Notes: generated by a model not told the origin, from the sequence alone. A stretch of DNA of 64,000 nt from Entamoeba invadens IP1 (GCF_000330505.1 NW_004443523.1:59070-123069), one strand, 5' to 3'; numbered from the stretch's first letter, positions 35,519-47,809 are shown. A program made the numbers and translations.

Positions 35519-36083
35519 AAAGAGAAAAACCGGACACTAACTTTGACACTATTAAAAAACGTGAAAGAAAACCAAGTCGTAAAACCGTTTACAGCACCTC
35601 AAATCAAGTCAAAAAGAAAACCATCAATTTCAAACATTAAGATGTTGAAAAACATAAAACGACTTTTTGAACAAAATCTTATCACTAAGGAAACAAAAGA
35701 AGTAGCAACTAAATTGGCCAACGATTTGATAATTTAACATAATTTGTACAAGTTTAAAACTACAATCGAGCAACTAAAATATTTGAAAATACAGACTAAA
35801 CAATGTATTACAATGCTAAATGCTCTTTTTTGAATTAGAAGAAGGAGCAGTGTCAATTCATCTTAAACAACCAAATGTTGAACCAAAACATTTTGCAAAA
35901 ATCAACGATGAAATGGATATTTCAAATTTAGCATTGTTTAATTATTGCGAATAAAAAAATTTGAGTGTAACACCAACTCTTGTTGATGCAGTTTGCCAGA
36001 ATATTGATGGTATGTTCGAAATGACAAGAAAAGGAATTATTACACAAATTCAAAAAATTTACGGTTACTTTACCAGCTTAGCC
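35519..36083 (+). pseudogene. Unknown gene remnant
   Basis: A coding-like path runs through NIKMLKNIKRLFEQNLITKE, TAA 35735-35737, HNLYKFKTTIEQLKYLKIQ, a frame change in the T run near 35830, FELEEGAVSIHLKQPNVEP, TAA 35952-35954, and VDAVCQNIDGMFEMTRKGII. The composition is real-protein-like, but the frame is broken three times. Family unknown. Its 3' end abuts the tail of the convergent gene at 36078. Confidence 0.45.
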
Positions 36084-38663
36084 AAAACAAAAGAACGGCA
36101 CTGTTCGTTTCGAGAGCTTCCCAACCTGAGTCAACAAGTCTCTTTGAGAATCAAACAATGCGTTTATCTGTTCATTATCTGTGTTTCCAAGGCACATGTC
36201 TACTGCTAACATGAAGTTCTGTCTGTTAGAAGCAAAGAGTTGTTCTTCTATAACAACTCTGTGTATCTGAGATTCAGTGATTTGTAAGAAGCTTTGAATC
36301 GATCTAAAGTCCTTGAGTAACTCCTCCTTGTTTTCATACATCTCTTCATCAAATTGTTGTGTTTTCAAGACATTGTGTTTCTCGAAAAACTTTACAGACT
36401 GCATAATGACGTCTACGGTACCAATCAAGTCACTTTGTTTATTCACAAACTCGTCATTTTGTTTTTCACATTTGTCTTAACCAACACGTTGCCCACTTCC
36501 ACGTCAAAACCAACCAATATGTCAAACAATAAATCCACAACGGGATAAGTCAATTCAAGTTGTTTGAGTATCACACACAATTGTCTTTCTGTTTGTTTCT
36601 TATCAACAAATGCTTTGATGAGTGTCATTGACATTATGAACATTTTAATAAGCTGGATGTAGTATTTTTTTAAACACATAAATATAAATGATGTGAAACA
36701 TCTGTAACGCGTCATTTTTCCAATCGTCCTTCTTTCGTGTCTTCAGGTCACTTAAAAATGCTTTGAAACTCTGCGTTTCCTCTTCCAAATGTGCATACAC
36801 TTCGTTGTACCCAACAAACTCAAATGAATTCGACCCAAAGTGCATTAAAACTTCTTTCTCCTCCACAAGGAGTTGGTCGTGTGTCATCGCAAGTTCATCC
36901 AAGTTCTTAACAATGTGGATATTGATCACTTTCTTTAATATTGCACACCCTTTCTTTGTCAAATTGGCGTTTTGTGCTTGCCATATATTTCGTACAATAT
37001 AAATCTGTGCAAATGCTCGTTGTGTGGAAATAGTGTCGTTGTTTAATGGGTTTTTCGAGATGCTTTCTGATATAATATTAAATGGTTCCTTCCCACACAA
37101 TGAAATCTTCTCCGCGGTCTGTAACAGAAACGCAAAGGTGTCCGCATCGTATTTAATTTCTCTGTTTTTCCGTGAAATCGCTTTTGAGAGTATTTTAATG
37201 ACTTGGTCCGTCTGATCCTTCTGCACAAACGAAATTCCAGCAATTTCAGTCAGCGCACAATAAACAGTTTGAAGCTTTTTCCTTACTTGAACCTCAAAGT
37301 CTTCACCGTCTAAGGACGCAAACAACTCTTTGATGAACGTACTCAGTGACTCACACTTCTTACAAAGGATCTTTGATATAGAATGGCTCATATAGTCAAA
37401 CAGCTGTATTTCCATCAGCAAATAATTAAAATTTGTGCAGTAGATTTCAAGAGATTGTTTGACCTTTTTGATTGTCTCGGGAAACAAGAAGAAGAGGTTC
37501 AGAGACTGTAACAGAACGTCACATGAGTGGTGGAAATTGACGCACTCTTCTGTAAAAGTCTTTACCGATGGCACATAAGTCTCTATTTTCTCTTTAATCG
37601 ACTTTTTAAGACCATCAAGAAGTTGCTGTGTAAAATTCTCTTCCTGTGTATTGGCACAACGCCATCCAATGTCTTGTTCCAAATCAAACTCATTGACTTT
37701 TTCTGTGAGAAATTGGAATGTCTCTGGACTTTTCTTTAGTGGTAGATATGATAGAATGTCATAGATACTCCTCAAGTGTTGTTAGTGTTCGACCTTCTGT
37801 TTGTCGACTGCGTTCTTTTTGAATTCTCTGATATTTTTGATGTCGTAGACTTTCTGTTCGATGTCCGTGGAACAGAAAATCTTCTCAATTTGTTGTGTGA
37901 CGACATCGAGTAAACTCTTTGATTGTGAGTCGACAAAATCACAACAAAACTTTTTGAATTGTATGACAAAGTCGATCACCGCGTTGTGATAATACTGGAA
38001 TTTCCACTCTGTCGACTTCCTCAGTTCTTTCCATCCTTTCATTTCTTGCCGCATTTCAATTTCGTCCAAAATAACAACTTTGAATATTTCGCAGACGTTC
38101 AGCATCTTCGTATTGATGAGTTCCAATTTACACACAAAATTGGTTGGCGTGTTTTCAAAGTCTCGAAGAAAAATTAAATCAGACACCACCTTCTCACAGA
38201 TGTTACCAATTAGTTTGTTGTGTATTGGAATTAATATTGCAAGGACGTCATCAAGTCGTAAAATGACTCTGTTAATTTGCATGAGAATTTGTGATGTTAA
38301 ATCAACAGTCTTTTCTTTATCATTCTCCACACCATCCATTACACTTAGTGCCACTTCTTCAGCCTTTTTATCATTGTTGTTACTTTCATTTGCTTTTGTT
38401 GTTGCGTTCTTAAGAACGTTTACAAACTCGGAACACGCTTCGACCAATGATGTCACATGTTTTGAGAGTAACGTGTTCCCACTGGACGAAAAGCATATCC
38501 TGTCTGGTCGAAACAAAGAGCACATTGTTTGCATTCACCGCTTGTTGTAAACTACATTGCAATTCTAACACCATTTTTTTTCTGCAGCGAGTGGTCGTAA
38601 TCCACCAGTCTTCTTCGATACGACATTCTCTAAGATCACAACAAGTTTATGGAAAAACAGCAT
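36078..38663 (-). pseudogene. Long helical protein of unknown function, broken
   Basis: The coding path starts at ATG 38663 (MLFFHKLVVILENVVSKKTG), shifts in the A run at about 38573 and again near 38520, and reads on to TAA 37782-37784. It continues in the same frame (QHLRSIYDILSYLPLKK) to a frameshift in the T run near 36665, with another near 36478, and ends at 36078. The product would be about 850 residues, almost all helical, without signal peptide, membrane helix or catalytic motif. G+C is high and codon use regular, so this was a conserved cytosolic gene. It could be a tethering or scaffold protein; I do not recognise it. Errors in the assembly would also explain the breaks. Confidence 0.6.
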
Positions 38664-39254
38664 TTTCGAAATGTAATAATCGTCAATAAATATATATAAA
38701 ATTCAAAATCATTTTATTAAGTTTTATTTTTAAATATTATGCATTTTATTTATCAAATAAATTAATTTATAATTACAACACAAATAGTTTAAGTGATTCT
38801 TTATGTTTCTTGATTTTTTTGTATTTAAATGGTCTACAATAAAATGGGATTCAACACAAGAAGCCACATCATTTGTTATTTTTGCATCAATATCTGATGA
38901 TAGTATTATATTTTTGGATTTTTATATAGGTTATTGATTCAAATTATTTTTAAAAATAATTCAGAAGATTTGTCGACAAATGTCACCAGAATTTCGACAA
39001 ATGAAATGTTCGACAAATGTCAAGATACCGTTACATATATCAAATAAGGGGAATAAATTTATATAAAAATAATATTTTTTTTATTCATTTTGATATGTTC
39101 TTATTTTACCAATTTAAAACTTAACAAACGAAAAATCGTATCAACTTAAATTATGTTGTGTTTTTATAGTTTACATCAGATATCCAACAAATTATAATAT
39201 AAGTTACATTATTAAATAATCATTAAAATAATATATTATTATTTTTATATTATA
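38664..39254. other. Intergenic; right part is the split 3' flank of surface gene B
   Basis: 39031-39254 aligns with 29709-29935, the 3' flank of gene A (shared landmarks AAACTTAACAAA.GAAAAATCG and AGATATCCAACAAAT). The mariner at 39255 separates it from gene B. No gene in 38664-39030. Confidence 0.65.
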
Positions 39255-40976
39255 AACTGTTTCCCAAAAGTCGATAGTACCCCCAAAATATTTTGGTCTA
39301 TTTTTATCATAATGTTTTGAGAAAACTACGTAATCTATTTATATTTCAATATCAACTTTTTTCAAAAATTAAAACCATTAATTGTTGAAAATCTTAATTA
39401 AAAACACGTAAAAATAAGATACAATTAATGTAATAATACCTTTTTTTCGAGCAACTTTTTTAAAGAAGATGGCCAATGAATTTACCTTTTTCTTGGATAA
39501 CAAGAGAAAATATTTTTTCCATCGATTTCATTAAATTGTTAATTGCATCTATTGGTATTAATTCCCATTCTTTCTTCAGCACTCTAAACAAACTCTTTGT
39601 GTTTTTTAAATATTTTTTTCTTTTTTCTAATTCTATTTTCAAGTATCGACCAAACGTTTTCAATTGGTGATAAATCCTGACTTGAAGGAGGCCACCCAGT
39701 CAATCTCACTTTATTGTTCTCTAAAAAAACAATGTCGTTTTACCTATGTGTGGCTTAACACCATCTTGTTGGAAATAGACTATTTGTTTGTTGCGTTCTC
39801 GTCTAATATCATCAAACACTTTATTACTTTCAAGCATGTGTTGATAACCAATTGCATTAAGTCTGTTGTCACATAGTAACAACTGTGATTTGTAATTATT
39901 TCCGATTGCTCCCCAAACCATCAATGAATCGTTGTGTTTTGGAAGTGTTAAAAACATTGATTTAAACATCTTATTGTTCTTTTTAATAAGTAAAGTTTGA
40001 TTTCCAATATTAAATGAATTTATTCTGTTATATCTCATTTTCCTGCTTTTGTGATACCAACAGTTTCCATTATCTGAAAACAATCCAAATCTCGACTCAT
40101 CACTTATAATAGCCTCTTTCTATTTTTATAATTTTTCTTTAGTACCGCCTTTTTGCAAAAATTTAATCTTTTATTAATGTTAACTTTTGTTAAAAATGGA
40201 GATTTCTTTAGTTTGCCATATTTAAACCCGTTTATTTTTCCGTATCTTTGAATTGTTGATTTTGATACATTTATACATTTAGCCAAATCACAACACGTTG
40301 ATTCTGGATTAATAGAATTTTTTTTGATCAAAGTTATTATTTTTGTTGTGTCATAATTGAAGGTCTGCCTATAGTTTTTGAAATTAACTCTTCATTGTTT
40401 TCAATTTTCTTTTTGTTATAAGAAACTCTGTTTGGTGATACATGAAGTGTTTTGGTAATAAAAGAAAATGATTTCCCTTCTCTTAATAAATTAACAATGA
40501 GCTTATATGTTTTATTGATAACAGACATGTAATCTTTTTAAAGATTATAAGTTTAAATATTGCAATTAATTAATATTAATTTGTTTTCAATGTGATTTTT
40601 GTTGAAATTAAAAAAATAAGTTTTACAAAATTCAATATTGTTTATTTATGTAAATGTTTTTTATCCTATTAAAATAGTTTGTTTTTGACAATTTTTTAAT
40701 TGAATTGTTTCAAATCTAAAATAACATGAATTGGGTTTTAATGAAATACAATTATGATATTTTTTATATTTGAAACAACTCAAGATTATTTCTTTTGTAA
40801 ATTTGAGCAACTTTTGTTTGAAAAAAGGTGTATTTTTATTTTTTATGTGTAAATTTAAGCCACTTTTTCCTCAAATTTTTGTTAGATCCAAAAAGAGGAT
40901 AAAAGTATAGTAAGATAAAACCCGACATATTACCAAAAAATAAAATAAATACACTATCAATTTTTGAATTCTAGTT
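39255..40976 (-). mobile_element. Mariner element with a broken transposase
   Basis: The left TIR starts after TATA at 39255 (AACTGTTTCCCAAAAGTCGA). The right TIR is degenerate, ending at 40976 before TA (CTATCAATTTTTGA ... CTAGTT against the complement of the left end). The right boundary is supported because sequence matching the 3' flank of gene A stops at 39254 and resumes at 40978. Total about 1.72 kb. Confidence 0.7.
39460..40528 (-). pseudogene. Tc1/mariner transposase, three frameshifts
   Basis: The path from ATG 40528 gives MSVINKTYKLIVNLLREGKS and an HTH (SFITKTLHVSPNRV), then a second HTH (CINVSKSTIQRYG), ISDESRFGLFSDNG, LMVWGAIGNNYKS, YFQQDGVKPHIGKT and WPPSSQDLSPIENVW. The DDE set is complete with 34 residues between the second Asp and the Glu (classic DD34E). 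Frame changes occur near 40333, 40095 and 39722, two of them in runs of A or T. The 355-residue length is normal for the family. It differs from the intact mariner at 6117 and belongs to another lineage. Confidence 0.85.
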
Positions 40977-41023
40977 TATTATTTTAAACAAACAAAAATG
41001 ATTAAAATTCTTTGTTTAGAATT

Positions 41024-42721
41024 TTAGAATAAGAAAGCCATAACGAATATAGCCATTATCGCAAAAACTGTATTAGCTCCATTGCATTTTCCTCCCTCCA
41101 ACTTGTATTCAGCCATACATGCAGTGCATATATCTACCTTTTCACAAGTTGCGCAACCTTCAACGGCGCATTTAATGCATTTTTTGGCAATTTTATCTGT
41201 CATATATCCTTCTGGACATTTCTCAACACATTTCGAAGTGTCAGCCACAAGATAGAAATTGGTATTGCATTGAGTGCACTTGTCGTCTTTGTCACAAACA
41301 TCGCAATTCTCAGTGGCACACTTTTCACACTTTTTAATTGGAGTTTCAACTGGTTTACCAATGGTACATTTATCAACACACGAAATTTTGTTGGTAGAAA
41401 TGTATTTGGTTCCACAATTGGTGCATTGTTCAGCGTTTCCAACCATGCCACAAACTTCACACCCATTAATAGTGCATTCTTCGCAAGTCATTGAATTTTT
41501 ATTTACTTTACCAGTTTTGCAAGTTTTATCACAAGTTCCATCAAGATTGATGTAATCAGTTGATGTAGTGCATTTGGTACATTTTGCTTTTGTATTTTCA
41601 GCAACTTCCATACATGCAGCACATCCACTTCCACATGCATTTTCTGATGTATCACACTTTCCATTTGATGTGATTTTTCCAGTTGCACAATCAACACATT
41701 TGTTACCATTAATGTATTTGAAGTTGGTTTTTGTATTACATTTAGTACATTTGACATTATTGGTATCGGTTGTGTCTTCAACACATGTTGCACAGTTATA
41801 ATCAGCAAAACAGGCAGTACACACCCCTTTAGAAGAAAGATATCCAACAAAACCCGTGACACATTGTGAACAACCATCTTTAGTACATTTTGCACAATTG
41901 GCCGCACATTTCATACACACATTACCATTTTTATAATAACCATCACTACAACTAGTACAAATGTTAGCATCACTGCAAGTTGAACAGCCAGTTGCACATG
42001 TTTTGCATTTACCTCCTTCAAGATAATATCCAACTGTGCATGAAACACAAGTTGTTTTATCTTCTTTACACTTCGAACATCCTGTTGCAGAAGCATCACA
42101 CGCAACCTCTTTTTTGCATGTTGTTTTGTCCATATAATATCCAGTCGTACATGCAGTACAAATGTTAGTATCAGTGCAAGTTGAACAGCCAGTTGCACAT
42201 TTTATGCATGCTTTTGTGTCTAAATGATAACCATTTATGCATTCATTACAAATTGTAGCATCACTACACTTCGAACAGCCAGTTGCACATTTTTTGCAAG
42301 AACTAATGTCCAAATAATATCCATCATTACAATTAGTACAAGATGTGGCATCACGACACATTTGACAACCAACTGCACATTCTGTGCATTTACTTCCGTC
42401 AAGATAATACCCATCATTGCATGCGGTACAGACAGTGGCAGAAGTACAAACTGAACAGCCTTTTGAACATTTTGTGCAAAATCCATTTTGTTCGAGAAGA
42501 TAACCATCTGTGCAAGCTGTGCATTTAGTCGTGTCAGTACAGATATAACAGCCATCTGAACATGCTGTGCATTCCCCATTGTTAACATAATAACCTCCAT
42601 TACACCATTCACATTTTGTTGGATCATCCATCATACATAAATGGCAATTTTTAACAGGTGGTTTACATTCAATTGAAAAAGCAGTAAATACTGTAAATGA
42701 TAAGAAGATTAAAGTTCTCAT
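41024..42721 (-). CDS. CXXC-repeat surface protein B with GPI-type tail
   Basis: An intact 565-residue ORF from ATG 42721, paralog of gene A. The signal peptide MRTLIFLSFTVFTAFS is nearly identical. The N-terminal half has about seven shorter units of roughly 40 residues (CATGCSTCTDTNICTACTTG, GYYMDKTTCKK) instead of A's 65-residue units. The last 220 residues are close to A (YINGNKCVDCATGKI, CTINGCEVC, NFYLVADTSKCVEKC) and end CNGANTVFAIMAIFVMAFLF, a GPI-type signal. All CXXC pairs of the C-terminal part are kept here. Expected at the cell surface. VSP-like or Igl-like by architecture only. Confidence 0.88.
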   Translation of the reverse strand: MRTLIFLSFTVFTAFSIECKPPVKNCHLCMMDDPTKCEWCNGGYYVNNGECTACSDGCYICTDTTKCTACTDGYLLEQNGFCTKCSKGCSVCTSATVCTACNDGYYLDGSKCTECAVGCQMCRDATSCTNCNDGYYLDISSCKKCATGCSKCSDATICNECINGYHLDTKACIKCATGCSTCTDTNICTACTTGYYMDKTTCKKEVACDASATGCSKCKEDKTTCVSCTVGYYLEGGKCKTCATGCSTCSDANICTSCSDGYYKNGNVCMKCAANCAKCTKDGCSQCVTGFVGYLSSKGVCTACFADYNCATCVEDTTDTNNVKCTKCNTKTNFKYINGNKCVDCATGKITSNGKCDTSENACGSGCAACMEVAENTKAKCTKCTTSTDYINLDGTCDKTCKTGKVNKNSMTCEECTINGCEVCGMVGNAEQCTNCGTKYISTNKISCVDKCTIGKPVETPIKKCEKCATENCDVCDKDDKCTQCNTNFYLVADTSKCVEKCPEGYMTDKIAKKCIKCAVEGCATCEKVDICTACMAEYKLEGGKCNGANTVFAIMAIFVMAFLF

Positions 42722-42738
42722 TGAATGATAATCAAGTT

Positions 42739-42757
42739 GATAAAAACGTTTTTATAC
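42739..42757 (-). promoter_or_regulatory. Putative core promoter of surface gene B
   Basis: GATAAAAACGTTTTTATAC, 18-36 bp before the ATG, matches the block at the same position upstream of gene A. Confidence 0.4.
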
Positions 42758-43127
42758 CCAAAGTTGTTCTTTTTATTTGTTTGTTTTAAAACAAGTTGTC
42801 TATTAGATTTTTCGACACGTTTGGTTTGGCTACCTCTCGTTTCAATTTATTATTCGCTTCATATCATAGTGATAATAGTGATAAAAACATTGTAACCAAA
42901 AACAGGTGCAAGTTTTAATTGTCATACAAATTGAGTTTAAAATTACAAATATAACTTTTGAAATATCAAAATAATTTTATGGTAGTAATATAAAAAATTA
43001 TATATAATATTCACATACAGTGATATTATTTTAAACAATATAATTAATAAAAAAACTGCACAAAACAAAATATTTTAAACTTGTTTCTTTTTTGAGTCTC
43101 ATTCAACTCTTCCACCATTTGAAATCA

Positions 43128-43290
43128 CAGTAAAAACTCCCAATAGCGGGAGAGTGTGGTAAATCTGTTTTATCAAGAGCGGGCATTTTTGGCCAATCAA
43201 ACCTTAGATATCGCTTGATAGAGAACTATATTTTAGTTTTAGTCTAAAATGCCCTCTCTTGAGATGTATCACTTTTGGGAGGTTTTACTG
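43128..43290. mobile_element. 163-bp MITE inserted upstream of gene B
   Basis: TIRs are CAGTAAAAACTCCCAATAG (left) and the complement of CAGTAAAACCTCCCAAAAG (right). Inside, AGAGCGGGCATTTTT and the complement of AGAGAGGGCATTTTA pair as well, so most of the element is palindromic. The paralogous 5' flank of gene A (around 32727) lacks it and is otherwise collinear, which confirms an insertion. Ends of the CAGT type suggest mobilisation by a Tc1/pogo-type transposase. Confidence 0.75.
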
Positions 43291-46200
43291 TATTTAACAT
43301 AATATACACATAATTGTTTTAAATGACAACATAAACATCGTTTAAAACATTGTCTGTGACATACAAAGTTTGTATTTATAATCCTTTAATACTTAATTTT
43401 TTGCCAATGGTAGTTAAGTTTATCTATTTTTGTATTTTTTGTTTTCAAAATTTAGTTTTGGAATTATTATTAAAAGAAAAAAATAAAAAATCTTTAAAAA
43501 CACATGCTAATTCATTTGATATGACAAGTTTTCCAAAAGAAGTTCAAACTAAAGAAGTTAATGCATTGAGTATTTGATTAAAACGGATTTGTTTTTAAAA
43601 TTGATATTCTACTAATTGTTGAAATACACCAACAAACAAGTTGAATGCTTTGTGTAGTTTTAAAATAAAAGTATATATAAGTGAATGCTTGTACCAAAAA
43701 ATATATAATAACACAAAAGCGAATAATTTGTGTTGAAAAATAATAAATGGTCAAAAAATACTATTTGTTTAATGAATTGTTTTTCTTGTGTTATAAATTT
43801 CTAATTTTTAATAACTAATTAAAATAAAAATATAAAAACCTAACAATTCCTAAAAAAATAAGTACAAAAGAAATATCTTAATATATATAAATGTATCTAT
43901 TTACATACATTAATATTGGTGTTATACTATGTTGTTTGTTTTTGTTTTAATTAAGTGATTAAAATTTGACTTTAAAAAATGAATGTTTTTTTGTAAAACA
44001 ATTTAAAAAATACTTCAATAAAAACATTTTAAAATATAAAATTATATTTGTTATTATTTTAAACAAATAACAAAACAAATTAAGACATAATAACAGCACA
44101 CCAATTTGATCAATGATAAATTTAATGGTTACAAAATCGAACACGAAAACATTGTAAAAATTTAAAAACAAACTCTAATGTACAGATTAAAAAATTAAAT
44201 AAAAAATATTAAGGATTATTTGTTTTTAAAATAATAGTTTGGGTTTTTTATTTTTTTAATTATATATTTTTTTAATAATTTATATAAATTATTATTATAA
44301 TTTATTTAAAATTAATATGAATCAAGAATTAATTCTTATTAAATTGTTTGATTCTTAACAAGAATCAAACAATTAATTCTTGTCACCTTAACTTGTTTCA
44401 TAAAAGCGTCATTTTTTTCAGTTACGATTTTGCGAAAAAAAAGATAAAAATTAAAAAATATTTTAAATTACTAATTATCATTAGTCTTGCGATATAAATG
44501 TAATTTAATTTTTTGTACAACAGTTCACTTTAACTTTCAATGCACTTGTTTATTTTTTTTATGTATTTTTTTCCAAACAAAATTACATGCTTTTGAATAA
44601 TCGTTTTTAGTAAATGTTTATATATTTTTATGATTTTTTTTAAATATGACTATAATGGCTAAATTGAACTGAAGTAACAACAACAAACTGGCCAATTATT
44701 GACTGATCAAACTTTTTTATTATTCAGAACAGTTAAAATGTATTTTAATTTGTGTATACTGACTTTTACTCGCATAATATTTATATTTTGAAATTATGTT
44801 AATTGTTTTGCCAATTACTAATTTTTACTTTTTAATTTTTGAATATCTTAGCTGTTTAATACTATATTTATTATATAAGTTAATTATATTACATTGTTTT
44901 GTAATTCCTTTTTCGGACACACGTTTTTATATTTTGTTTTTAGACTATGTTAAGTCGAGATTTTTTAAAATTAGTTGTTACACGTAATTTATTTCTAAAA
45001 TTAAATATATAATTTTCCAAAAAATAAACCTTTTCTATAATATAAACAATTTGTTTTTCAATTGGGAATTTAATAATTGATTTTGTCGAAGTTTATCCAG
45101 TTATCTAATTTATACGAACACATTTATCTTCAAAATAAATGAAACGATAGAACTTTTTAAGTCAAAAATTGTTTGAAAATCGATGCAATTTTTTGGTAAG
45201 TCACTCCAACAATAATTATATATAAACTAACACATCATAATATCAGGAAAACTTAATATGTTAACTATTTATTTTTGCATCAAATTTGTTTATTTTTTAA
45301 TGTTCAATTAATTAAGAATCATTTTATCATGTGTAATTAATCGAAACGCTACGTTTAAATTCAACAAAATTTGGTAATGATCAACATATTTACTTAATAT
45401 CAACAATTAATCGAATTACTTTATTTATTTAACATGATTTACGTCAATTATATCCAAATGTATTTTAATATAAATAGTAAAATACAATTTACTCTATATT
45501 TTAATCATAATGAAATGTAAAATGATAGTTTTTATTTTTTTAGTGTTAAAATGATTTTCTTTGTTTCTAAAAATAGTAAAAATAATGAAGATTTTATGGA
45601 TAAGGAAAAATAACAGGGAGATAAAATAAATTTCAAAATAATAAAAAGGTCATACACTTTTTGTTTCTGTTTAACATTATTTTATTTTTATCATTATAAA
45701 ACTTAAGTCTTATAATTAACATGATTTCAGAATCTCGACAAAAAGAGAAGTTGCGTTGTATAAAAGAAAGGATATTACTTTGTTCACTTTGAATTTTAAA
45801 GATTTTTTAAAGAAAAGAAAAAAAATAAAAATATGCCCAAATGAAAAAAATAAAATTATTTAAAAAATTATTAAAAAGAAAATATAAAATGAAAAGAAGA
45901 GAAGAGAAAGATTCTGAATTTATAATAAAATGTATTGTTTGTAGTTGTTATTATTTATAATAAAATTAAAAAAATACATATATAAATCAAAAAAATAAAT
46001 AATAAACAATAATAAGCACTCCTGTAAAGCATGGTCAATGTGAAAATAAATAAGTTAAATGCAGTTGTTACTTGCATAACACATAAAAAAATGAAGGTAC
46101 CAGTTTTTTGATCTGTTAAATATGTAAAAATCCGAGTTAATTTGTAAAAATTAAAGTTTATAAGATGTCACAATATGACAGTTGTTATAAAAAACGTCAT

Positions 46201-46436
46201 CAAAACCATATTATTCATTTTAAAAAGATGTTTTTAACCATATTTTTATTTGTTATAAACTTAAATAATATTATTAATGGTTGATAAAAAAATAAAATGT
46301 AATTTTGAATTCCTTTTGAACTTGTGGCACTTGACTTAATTATACGGGTCAGCACAACTTACATTGAAATTATTCAGAAATATGTAACATATTTTCATGA
46401 ATATGAATATAACATAACATAACATGAATTTTTCAA
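43291..46436. other. AT-rich intergenic stretch
   Basis: About 3.1 kb with no supported gene; ORFs at 43350, 43959 and 44796 are low-complexity. 43291-43370 continues the 5' flank shared with gene A. A palindrome lies at 44323-44378. Confidence 0.5.
44323..44378. other. Interrupted palindrome
   Basis: AATTGTTTGATTCTT (44342-44356) and AAGAATCAAACAATT (44360-44374) form perfect 15-bp arms with a 3-nt loop. Outside these, CAAGAATTAATT and its complement extend the symmetry, with an 11-nt insertion on the left side. Confidence 0.6.
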
Positions 46437-47809
46437 TCATTTTGAAATGCCTTCGTTTTTATCAATGGTTGGGTTGCTTCTTCTTTCAAGAAATCGAACA
46501 GGGACTACGCAACCCCGTTCGCTCAAAAACTCTTGAATTCTGAAGGCATACTCTCTATAGTCGAATAATCTGACATCATAAGTACCCTCTTTTTCTTTTC
46601 CAATTGGCTTTTTAACATAACCACATATGTGAAAGGTCGATGTTTTGTTATTGTTTACACGGGCAATTTTGAAAGATTGGATTATTTCAACTACTCTTTT
46701 TGTGACCATACAAACAGACAACATATTCAACTAAGCAGAATCGATAACACCATCACCATCTTTAAATTCTCAATTTTTCATATTTCTTTTTTGGAGCCTT
46801 CTTGATTTCATTTGCAACATCATCTTATTGAAACAAAATATCAATGAGGTACCTTATACCAACAAGCCAAGACACGTTTGAAGTACCCATTACTCTCTGT
46901 TAGTTAATAATGATAAAAGAAATGTAACAACAGTAACAAGACTTATACCAGCTTTGAATAACGAGATCATTTCAATAAATTCTTACGTCTAGTTCTAATT
47001 TAAGACATCTTTCAAGCCACAACGTGTATATATCTTCCGTGATGAAGGCTATGCTTTGGTATGCAATTTTAACATCATCTCTGTCTATGTATATGTTGAT
47101 TTCATTTTTCAATGTCAAGTTTGATAGTATTATCATATGTTTCAATGTGGTGTTGTTGGCAAATATGCCTGCAATCAGTGTTATGCGTTTTTGAGAGCGA
47201 TCAACAGAGTAAGAGTTAATGTAGTCGTAGTTGTCATCAACATAAATGGTGCACTTCTTCGAGTCTACAAATAGACGATAACCACTTTCATCGATGTTGA
47301 TAAGAAAAAGTTTAACTCCATTCAAATGGACAACTCTTTCACCAGAATATTGTTTGTCATTGTTCAACAAATCAGCTGCTCTCGTTTCATAGCTTTTTAA
47401 CTCGTCTTTACTCAGCTCGGCTCTCTCCTTATCCATTGGTTTTGCAATCTTCTTAATTAAACCTTTTTTCCCAAAACTGTTTGTGATAGTTTATTTTGAT
47501 ACTTTTTATAACAACTCTTTCCACAACATCTCCAAGTTCTATGTCAGTGTTTAATTTGATAATGTTTAGTTTTTCTTGAATTATTTTTAACAACAATAGT
47601 GTTGTTGTTTGATTAATTTCTCGTTTTATTCCAGACTTCCCTTCAACATCGTCATACAAGTTCTTGAGGTGGGCCGTCGAGGGTGTAGAAGGTGAGACGC
47701 TCTACTCTTTGGCCTTTAGTTTCAATTGAAACCTATTCAAGCCGTTTTTCACTTCTCAATAATTACATTTGTTGTTGGAGTGTTTGGCATTCCATGATTT
47801 CTGTTGCAT
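46437..47809 (-). pseudogene. Broken gene of unknown function
   Basis: From ATG 47809 the path reads MQQKSWNAKHSNNKCNY, passes TGA and TAG stops, then SPSTPSTAHLKNLYDDVEGK and a frameshift in the A run near 47465, then KKIAKPMDKERAELSKDELK through ERCLKLELDVRIY. After 46972 it is more decayed, with TAA 46825-46827 and a TAG just before the block VRLFDYREYAFRIQEFLSER, and ends at 46437. About 450 residues if repaired; hydrophilic, no signal peptide, no catalytic motif. I do not recognise the family. Confidence 0.5.

Noticed and set aside
43350..44987. Several 60-75 codon open frames (43350-43577, 43959-44171, 44796-44987)
   Set aside because: Phe/Ile/Leu/Lys-rich, no supporting composition change, and the first overlaps the flank shared with gene A, where it is not conserved.
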